Assembly: GCA_020852965.1 (NCBI GenBank)
Contig: JADYZV010000041.1
Coordinates: 1 to 64,000, forward strand
Length of the DNA: 64,000 bases
Origin: Pirellulaceae bacterium
GTDB taxonomy: Bacteria > Planctomycetota > Planctomycetia > Pirellulales > Pirellulaceae
Direction of reading: 5' to 3'
A program made the translations under genes and the position numbers. The notes under the pieces were generated by a model. It searched no databases and had not been told where the DNA came from. It worked only from the letters and a program-made list of their open reading frames with translations. Numbering within the stretch: the first letter of the stretch is position 1; each line of letters begins with the position of its first letter. This document shows, in pieces, positions 58,553-64,000 of this stretch.

Positions 58553-59818
58553 CTACCCCTCGGGCCAGAACATCGATTCTTCAGCCGGAGCATAAGAGAT
58601 GTTCATATCGGGCGTAGCATAAGGCGTTTCATCGGCAAACAACGATTCGACGCCACCGATGACCATGCCCGACGTGAGCAGCGTGCGTTCTATGGGATAG
58701 TTGGTCTGTCCCTGGAGAATCATCTGCTCGATGTGGTAAGTCAGCGGGTTGAAGAAATCGGCGGTGGTGGCGCTTGAGCCTGGCATAGGAAGATACATCT
58801 GGCAACCGACCGTCTGCCCGTTTTTCAAGCGACCGGCGTAGTTGAAATCGCGAATACCGGTCATGAAGACAGCGGTATGAAAACCGTCCAAATGCTCAAT
58901 CAAGTAGCCGGTCGTCTCGGGCAGCACCTGCTTAGCCCACTCGTACGTCACGGGCGCGGACGGGTAGCCTGTATCGACGGGCAAATTGTGGCTGCGGCAC
59001 AAGGCGGAGACGAACAACTCTCGCGTAGTTTGTCGCTCGGGTTGTTCGAGCAGTGCAAACAGCTTCTCGTTGCGAGCGGCATGGACGGAGCGAATGCCCA
59101 CTTCGCCTCCCTGCCGACGTTCCGACATGCACTGAGCCGTTTCGAGGGCATGGAAGTCATAACTATCCACGCCACCATAAGCTACGCAAACGCTCTCTTT
59201 CATTGGAGTTCCCAGTGGCAATTCGTAATCGGGCAATCGCCAGGTGACCGGTAGCGAAGAACCGGCATAGAACGGGAATTTGAGTCGTCGAGAATCGTCG
59301 ACCATCTCGCGGCATTCTTGCCAACTGGTCGACAAGTGCTTGTCGTTAAAGACGGGCACGGAGCGACCGCTAGCTTCGAAGACCTTCACCACTTCCTTGA
59401 ACCAGCGGTAGCGTGGATAGAGTGTCTGTCCACGATCGTTCTTGGGGTAGTTGCCATGTTCGCCGATGATGACCACGCCATCGACGGCCAATTCGGAACC
59501 GCCCAGAGTCAAGGCATCGGCCACGCTAGAATAGAGTTGATGTCCGTAGCGTTCGATTCGTGGTCGCCCCAAATCTTGTTCATGGAACTGCTCGATATAC
59601 ACTCCAGCCACATCGAGCGCCGGTGCGTGCCAGTGGCCCCCCATGGAATACCCCATCGAGAAGCGATCGAGGAAATGCTGTGCGTGCGAATGCAGGTGTA
59701 CCTCGGTCCCGATGAAGGCGATTCGCTTGCGCGGCTCGGCGGCTCGAGCCAGTTTAGACATCGAAGTTAGCGCTAGGCCGGCGGCCAGCGATTGAGTAAA
59801 GCGGCGGCGTGTGATCAA
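58553..59818 (-). CDS. Tat-exported planctomycete protein of unknown function
   Basis: 421 residues from a TTG at 59818 with GGGAGGG just upstream; the frame extends to 59848, into the creatininase gene. The N-terminus ITRRRFTQSLAAGLALTSMS is a twin-arginine signal. The body has KRIAFIGTEVHLHSHAQHFL, GGHWHAPALDVAGVYIEQFH, VDGVVIIGEHGNYPKND, VFNDKHLSTSWQECREMV and YLIEHLDGFHTAVFMTGI. I do not recognise a named family, though it seems recurrent near creatininase-type genes in planctomycetes. The TAG stop codon is the GTAG end of a reverse half copy of element A. Middle gene of the cluster. Confidence 0.8.
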   Translation of the reverse strand: MITRRRFTQSLAAGLALTSMSKLARAAEPRKRIAFIGTEVHLHSHAQHFLDRFSMGYSMGGHWHAPALDVAGVYIEQFHEQDLGRPRIERYGHQLYSSVADALTLGGSELAVDGVVIIGEHGNYPKNDRGQTLYPRYRWFKEVVKVFEASGRSVPVFNDKHLSTSWQECREMVDDSRRLKFPFYAGSSLPVTWRLPDYELPLGTPMKESVCVAYGGVDSYDFHALETAQCMSERRQGGEVGIRSVHAARNEKLFALLEQPERQTTRELFVSALCRSHNLPVDTGYPSAPVTYEWAKQVLPETTGYLIEHLDGFHTAVFMTGIRDFNYAGRLKNGQTVGCQMYLPMPGSSATTADFFNPLTYHIEQMILQGQTNYPIERTLLTSGMVIGGVESLFADETPYATPDMNISYAPAEESMFWPEG

Positions 59819-59820
59819 AA

Positions 59821-60579
59821 TTAACCCTCCCAAGAATTGCCATCCCAAGCCAGTATGCGCTCGAGCATTTTTTCGACATCGTGACTAAAAGTTTTCAACA
59901 GGGCTTCCCCTTTTTCGGTTGTCGCCAACTGGGGGCTACCGATGTGCCCCGGCTGTGATCGCTCTTGGGTAATCCAACCGCGCGTGGCCGGTAGGAATGG
60001 ATTGCCAAACTCAACCGTCTCCGCGTTCAGGTAGTCTCCCACCAGCTCTGGAGCGATGCGCAGTAGCATCGAAGTCTCCCATTCGCAGGCGTGCCCCATT
60101 TCGCGTTGTACCATCTCCGGCGACCGTTCCCAGGGGCGGCCCCCGAGCGACCAATAGGTGCTGAATAGCAGCAACAAATCATCGCGCTGGCGATACTTTT
60201 GTCGCACTTCAAACAACGCCTGCTTGCCCGGTACATCATTGCCACCGTGCCCATTGAGAATATATAGACGCCGAAAGCCATGTGTGATCCAGTTGTCCAT
60301 CAACCCCACCAACATATCCAAATACGTCCGAGGTGAGGCGGAGAGCGTTCCCGGAAAATCGAGATGGTGATCGGAGTTTCCCAGCCACATCAACGGTGTG
60401 ACCAAAATCGAGGCGGTCATGGCAGACTCCACGCGACGCACTATCTCCGCCAGTAGCATGCTATCGGTTGCCAAAGGCAGATGATGCCCATGTTGTTCGA
60501 TCGCCGCTATGGGAATCACCACGGGCGTTTCCTTCGGCAATTTTTCGATAGCTGGCCAAGTCAAATTCGTTAGCAGCAT
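59821..60579 (-). CDS. Creatininase family amidohydrolase
   Basis: 252 residues, no signal, so cytoplasmic. Metal-binding motifs of the creatininase fold are present: VVIPIAAIEQHGHHLPLATD (Glu, His, Asp), LYILNGHGGNDV, and GHACEWETSMLLRIAPELV. Family members open cyclic amides or act on formamide and related bonds; the real substrate here is unknown. Its stop codon lies two bases before the likely TTG start of the Tat protein gene, so the two are coupled. Located between an isomerase and the Tat protein in a four-gene cluster. Confidence 0.93.
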   Translation of the reverse strand: MLLTNLTWPAIEKLPKETPVVIPIAAIEQHGHHLPLATDSMLLAEIVRRVESAMTASILVTPLMWLGNSDHHLDFPGTLSASPRTYLDMLVGLMDNWITHGFRRLYILNGHGGNDVPGKQALFEVRQKYRQRDDLLLLFSTYWSLGGRPWERSPEMVQREMGHACEWETSMLLRIAPELVGDYLNAETVEFGNPFLPATRGWITQERSQPGHIGSPQLATTEKGEALLKTFSHDVEKMLERILAWDGNSWEG

Positions 60580-60642
60580 ACTTCCTCTTTGATTGCTAAT
60601 TGCTAGTCAACGGTAGCTATCTCTCAAGCTAAATCTCTCCAT

Positions 60643-60666
60643 GACTCTGTGAACCTCGTCCACTAC
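60643..60666. repeat. Half copy of element A
   Basis: GACTCTGTGAACCTCGTCCA then CTAC, the right arm of the element A core. It lies between the isomerase stop and the creatininase start. Confidence 0.7.
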
Positions 60667-60686
60667 GGCCACCCCCGCGAATTAAC

Positions 60687-61622
60687 TCAGCCGATATTCA
60701 GCGCCCGATCGATTTGTTGAGCAATTTTCTTGAGTCGCTCCTCATCGCCGCCGCCGACTTCTGCCGCGACCCAGCCGTTGAAGTGTATGTCATCGAGCGC
60801 GCGTCGGACGTCGGCCCAGGGAAGGTCGTCTTCGGTGATATCGGTAAATGTATTCTCCTGGCGGGAAAAACCCTTGATATCCAACTTGACGACACGTTTT
60901 CCGAGAGTGCGAATCCAATCGGCAGGATTGCCGTACTTCCAATGATTTCCGATGTCGAATTGCATGCCGACCCAGGGCGAGTCAAATTGGTCGACATACT
61001 TCACGAAGGCATCTGCGGTTTGATCCTGGGGACCGTCGTGTTGATAGAGGAATTGGTTCCAGACGTTTTCAATGGCGATCGTCATTCCCAACTCGGCGCA
61101 CAGCGGCAAAGCCTGCTTGATATTGTCGATCGAACGCGACCAGACCTCTTCTTGCGTGCCATCCTTGCCATGCCCGACGACTAGCAAAACGGTGTGCCCC
61201 CCGACCGCCTTGGTCTGTTGCAAGGCGGTTTTCAAATCGGCCAAGGCTTGCGCGCGCTGGGTCGCATCGGGACTGGAATGGCGAATGTCCCAGTGGGTCG
61301 AGCAGACAGAGCCATCCACGACCAAACCACTTGCGGCGATGGCGGCCAAGGTCTGTTCCACGTCGATACCTGGGCTATTGAGTTCGATCCCTTCGTATCC
61401 AGCCGCCTTGACCGCCTTGAATTTGGCCGTCAGATCTCCGGGAATCTTCACCATACCAATCTTGAGTGTTTTGAGCAGCCTGCGCGGCGGTGCGGAGTGC
61501 TCGATAGCGGTGCCTTGGGCGGCGTGAGTCGAACGGGCGGCGACGGTTGCGGTCGCAGCAGCAACAGCCGAGGCGGCCAGAAAATGACGACGCGGTACAT
61601 CGCGTTTATTGGTTGATGACAT
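60687..61622 (-). CDS. Tat-exported sugar phosphate isomerase/epimerase-like protein
   Basis: 311 residues from the ATG at 61622; the frame runs up to 61679. The start KRDVPRRHFLAASAVAAAT is a twin-arginine signal. The mature part is a xylose-isomerase-like TIM barrel: LKIGMVKIPGDLTAKFKAVK, GYEGIELNSPGIDVEQT, TIAIENVWNQF (metal Glu), GMQFDIGNHWKYG (Asp), RVVKLDIKGFS, and WVAAEVGGGDEERL (Glu). Export of such a barrel is typical of planctomycetes. First gene of the cluster with creatininase, Tat protein and MFS transporter, suggesting periplasmic conversion and uptake of a sugar-related compound. Confidence 0.93.
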   Translation of the reverse strand: MSSTNKRDVPRRHFLAASAVAAATATVAARSTHAAQGTAIEHSAPPRRLLKTLKIGMVKIPGDLTAKFKAVKAAGYEGIELNSPGIDVEQTLAAIAASGLVVDGSVCSTHWDIRHSSPDATQRAQALADLKTALQQTKAVGGHTVLLVVGHGKDGTQEEVWSRSIDNIKQALPLCAELGMTIAIENVWNQFLYQHDGPQDQTADAFVKYVDQFDSPWVGMQFDIGNHWKYGNPADWIRTLGKRVVKLDIKGFSRQENTFTDITEDDLPWADVRRALDDIHFNGWVAAEVGGGDEERLKKIAQQIDRALNIG

Positions 61623-61972
61623 GTTGAAGCCCCTGGGTAGAAGTCTGAGTACGGTAGGCGGCATGGAATCGCCGCCCAAAATGTATCTCGGCCTGATACG
61701 TACTCAGTCCGAAACATCGGCCAATAGTCTAGCACATGCCATGCTGTCCTGGGGTGGATGAAGAAGATTTCGACCCACGGCCTTGGCAAGGGAATTCGAT
61801 CTTGCCTCAAGACAAATCCACGTCACGCAGTAGGCAGTTTTTTCTTCGGACCTGTTTTTAGCCCACCCAAGCCATTTCTACCGGTCCAGCAATTAGCAGT
61901 GGTGGAGGGGGGCATTAAAAACTACAATACCCCCGCAGGAATTTAGAAATATCTATATGCTGGAGACAAATT
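61623..61972. other. Divergent intergenic region
   Basis: 350 bases between the isomerase gene (minus) and manC (plus). It must hold both promoters. I see no hairpin, repeat or small gene in it; manC has a GGAG at 61962-61965. Confidence 0.5.
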
Positions 61973-63052
61973 GTGTTGCACGCCGTAATTATGGCTGGTG
62001 GGTCAGGAACGCGATTTTGGCCCGCTAGTCGCGAGAAGTATCCTAAGCAACTTCTCAAGCTAGTGGGTGAGAACACGATGCTGCAAGCCACCTTTGAGCG
62101 ACTCGGTGATCTGATCTCTCCCGAACACACGCTGGTGATGACCAATCAGCATTTAGTCGATCCGGTTCGCAAGCAGTTGCCGAGCGTGCCGCCCGAGCAG
62201 ATTATCGGCGAGCCGATGAAACGCGATACGGCGGCCTGCATCGCCCTGGCCGCTTCCTTGATCGCGGTGGCTGACCCCGAAGCGATCATGCTGGTCCTTC
62301 CCGCCGACCACGTGATCAGTACACACCAACAATTCCAAGATTGCATGCGCCAAGGGGTGCAGTTGATTCAACAATCTCCTGAGCGACTCGTCACCTTTGG
62401 AATTCGTCCCAGCTATGCGGCTGAATCATTCGGCTACGTGCAACGCGGTGACGCGCTGAGCGACTCGAAGGTAGCTGGCGCCTATCGAGTCAAGGCATTC
62501 CGCGAAAAGCCCGATCGTCAAACTGCTGAGCTCTACCTACAAGCTGGTACGTACGATTGGAACAGCGGTATTTTCATGTGGCGGGCTTCCACGATTCTCG
62601 ATGCGCTGCGCCAATTCGAACCCGAAATGATGAAACACATCGACGCCATCTCCGCCACCATGGGGACGCCCGCTTTTGCCAACAAACTACAACGCGAATT
62701 CGAACAAATCATTGGACGCTCGATCGACTACGCCGTCATGGAACGCTATCACGATGTGGCCGTTATCGAAGCGCCGTTTCGATGGGATGATGTGGGAAGC
62801 TGGCAATCGATCGGACGGCTGACCGAGCCCGACGAACAGGGCAATTGTGTCCGCGGCCGTTATCTGCCGATCCAATCGCAACGCATGATCGTGTATGGCG
62901 ACGAAGGACATCTATTGGTGACCATCGGTATGCAAGACACCATCGTCGTACATACCCCCAACGCTACCCTGGTCGCCCCCAAGGAAGCTGAGGAACAAGT
63001 TCGCGAGGTGGTCAAGCAACTACAATCTCGCCGTTGGGAAGATTTCCTTTAG
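61973..63052 (+). CDS. manC: Mannose-1-phosphate guanylyltransferase
   Basis: Makes GDP-mannose from mannose 1-phosphate and GTP for glycans and polysaccharides. 359 residues. The start is GTG at 61973 with GGAG seven bases before; TTG at 61976 is also possible. Motifs: VIMAGGSGTRFWPASREKYPKQ (nucleotide loop), VLPADHVI, FGYVQRGDAL, FREKPDRQTA, YDWNSGIFMWR, APFRWDDVGSW. It has only the pyrophosphorylase domain, not the C-terminal isomerase part of bifunctional enzymes. The ABC ATPase gene begins 13 bases later. Confidence 0.95.
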   Translation: MLHAVIMAGGSGTRFWPASREKYPKQLLKLVGENTMLQATFERLGDLISPEHTLVMTNQHLVDPVRKQLPSVPPEQIIGEPMKRDTAACIALAASLIAVADPEAIMLVLPADHVISTHQQFQDCMRQGVQLIQQSPERLVTFGIRPSYAAESFGYVQRGDALSDSKVAGAYRVKAFREKPDRQTAELYLQAGTYDWNSGIFMWRASTILDALRQFEPEMMKHIDAISATMGTPAFANKLQREFEQIIGRSIDYAVMERYHDVAVIEAPFRWDDVGSWQSIGRLTEPDEQGNCVRGRYLPIQSQRMIVYGDEGHLLVTIGMQDTIVVHTPNATLVAPKEAEEQVREVVKQLQSRRWEDFL

Positions 63053-63065
63053 GTTAGGCGCTGGC

Positions 63066-63980
63066 ATGTGGGCTGTCGAAACACAGGGATTGAGCAAGAG
63101 CTACGGCGACATCCACTCCTTAATCGATTGCGACCTCCAAATCGCCGCCGGCTCCGTCTTCGGGCTGCTGGGGCCCAATGGGGCCGGTAAGACCACACTG
63201 CTGCGGACGCTGCTCGGATTCTTGCATCCCACCCGTGGATCGGGCAGCATTGCTGGCTTTGATATTCTGCGCGATAACCTGCGCGCTCGACGTCAAGTTG
63301 CCTATCTACCGGGGGACGCAAGGCTGATGCGCTCGATGCGCGGTGATCGTCTGCTGAAGTGGTTCAGCGGATTGCACCCCTACGGCTCATGGGATGCTGC
63401 CCAAGAAGTGGCCCAACAACTCGATCTCGAGCTGCAGCGACGCGTGATGTTTATGTCGACCGGCATGCGCCAAAAGCTGGCTCTGTCGATTGTGCTCGGC
63501 TGCCAAGCTCCAGTCGTGATGCTCGATGAACCGACTGCAAATCTCGACCCCAATGTACGGCAAACTGTACTGCGTCTAATCGGGGAGATTCGCTCCCAGG
63601 GGCGAACTGTCATCTTGTCATCGCATATTTTCGGCGACATCGACGAGACCTGTGATCAAGTTGCTATTCTCAAGTCGGGTGAGCTGGTCGAGCACGTCCA
63701 TATGGCTGAGCTGCAGCACACGCACTGGGTCAGCGCCCACGTGGCCAGCGGTGTTTCGCGTTCTCCACAGCAATGGCAGGAGCTGGTAGATCGACAGCCA
63801 CTGATCGTTTCGCATCACCGTCATCGCAGTGCAGCCCATAGTGAGCGAATCGAGCTACAGCTCAAAGGCGAACCGCAGCAGTGGTTTCAATGGCTTAGCG
63901 AATTGCAGCTAACCAATATGCAGATCCAACGTGGTGGGATTCGAGCGATCTATGAGCGATATCATCATCCAACATTATAG
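63066..63980 (+). CDS. ABC transporter ATP-binding protein
   Basis: 304 residues. Walker A GPNGAGKTTLLRTLLGF at about 40, Q-loop region VAYLPGDARLMRSM, signature FMSTGMRQKLALSIVLG (a divergent LSGGQ, here STGMRQ), Walker B VVMLDEPTANLDP, and switch His in VILSSHIFGDID. The last 80 residues are an extra domain seen in ABC-2-type export ATPases. The permease gene is presumably just beyond the right edge. It follows manC by 13 bases, so export of a mannose-containing or other product is possible but not shown. Confidence 0.93.
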   Translation: MWAVETQGLSKSYGDIHSLIDCDLQIAAGSVFGLLGPNGAGKTTLLRTLLGFLHPTRGSGSIAGFDILRDNLRARRQVAYLPGDARLMRSMRGDRLLKWFSGLHPYGSWDAAQEVAQQLDLELQRRVMFMSTGMRQKLALSIVLGCQAPVVMLDEPTANLDPNVRQTVLRLIGEIRSQGRTVILSSHIFGDIDETCDQVAILKSGELVEHVHMAELQHTHWVSAHVASGVSRSPQQWQELVDRQPLIVSHHRHRSAAHSERIELQLKGEPQQWFQWLSELQLTNMQIQRGGIRAIYERYHHPTL

Positions 63981-64000
63981 GTAGCCGTTCAGCGACTATC

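Noticed and set aside
1-64000. tRNA or rRNA genes
   Set aside because: No T-arm consensus in a plausible cloverleaf context and no rRNA-like stretch was noticed. A tRNA scan would settle this.

Overview
The window looks like chromosomal DNA from a planctomycete, most likely of the Pirellulaceae type. This is inferred from family content: a DUF1501 Tat protein, a DUF1559 prepilin-like protein with an H-x9-DG motif, a PVC-type membrane-bound dehydrogenase with HEAT repeats and a C-terminal CxxCH haem site, a DUF1080 protein, an SHD1-domain protein, a YdjY protein, a secreted protein carrying the LESRRLLA sorting motif plus a dockerin, and many TIM-barrel isomerases. Genes are mostly single or in pairs, as is usual in that group. 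I see no rRNA, tRNA, CRISPR array, prophage or complete insertion sequence.

Layout. 0.2-7.5 kb (minus strand): carA, a small membrane protein, a DUF1501 protein, an HTH/NTF2-like fusion, lnt, a small secreted protein with its own terminator, and a DUF1559 protein. 7.9-14.8 kb (minus): a decayed glycoside hydrolase, a GNAT-like protein cut by a repeat, a prepilin peptidase lacking the usual zinc cysteines, aroK, and a SurA/PpiD-like chaperone. 15.1-19.7 kb (plus): topA and a DegT aminotransferase. 19.9-26.8 kb (minus): the PVC cytochrome protein and a three-gene Zn/Mn ABC operon whose permease is fused to a DtxR-like domain. 27.2-30.9 kb (plus): metK and two envelope proteins. 31-36.5 kb: yggS with a heparinase-like protein, YdjY, a small protein and ribBA. 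36.7-40.7 kb (plus): esterase, conserved protein, DUF1080, TIM-barrel isomerase. 40.7-48.5 kb: larC, a soluble histidine kinase, a DUF4105 lipoprotein and a large secreted CAP/dockerin protein. 49.2-52.1 kb (plus): an ECF sigma/anti-sigma pair and a PIN toxin-like gene broken by a stop, followed by its small partner. 52.5-61.6 kb (minus): purN-ileS, then a four-gene catabolic-looking cluster (isomerase, creatininase, Tat protein, MFS). 62-64 kb (plus): manC and an ABC ATPase.

The most unusual signal is the non-coding DNA. At least four families of palindromic or MITE-like elements are scattered between genes: a ~124-141 bp element with CTAGTGCTT ends, a ~228 bp element with CTTGGAGTGC ends, REP-like hairpins sharing a TTGTCTC loop, and GTAGGCTCGTAA inverted repeats. 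They sit at gene ends so closely that they supply the stop codon or C-terminus of at least five genes: the GNAT-like gene, yggS, purN, the MFS gene and the Tat protein gene. One full-length copy lies directly upstream of the metal transporter operon. Two decayed purN fragments flank the purN-ileS region and point to an old duplication.

All calls come from reading the sequence and from recalled family knowledge. No database search was run, and starts are often uncertain because GTG and TTG starts are common here.
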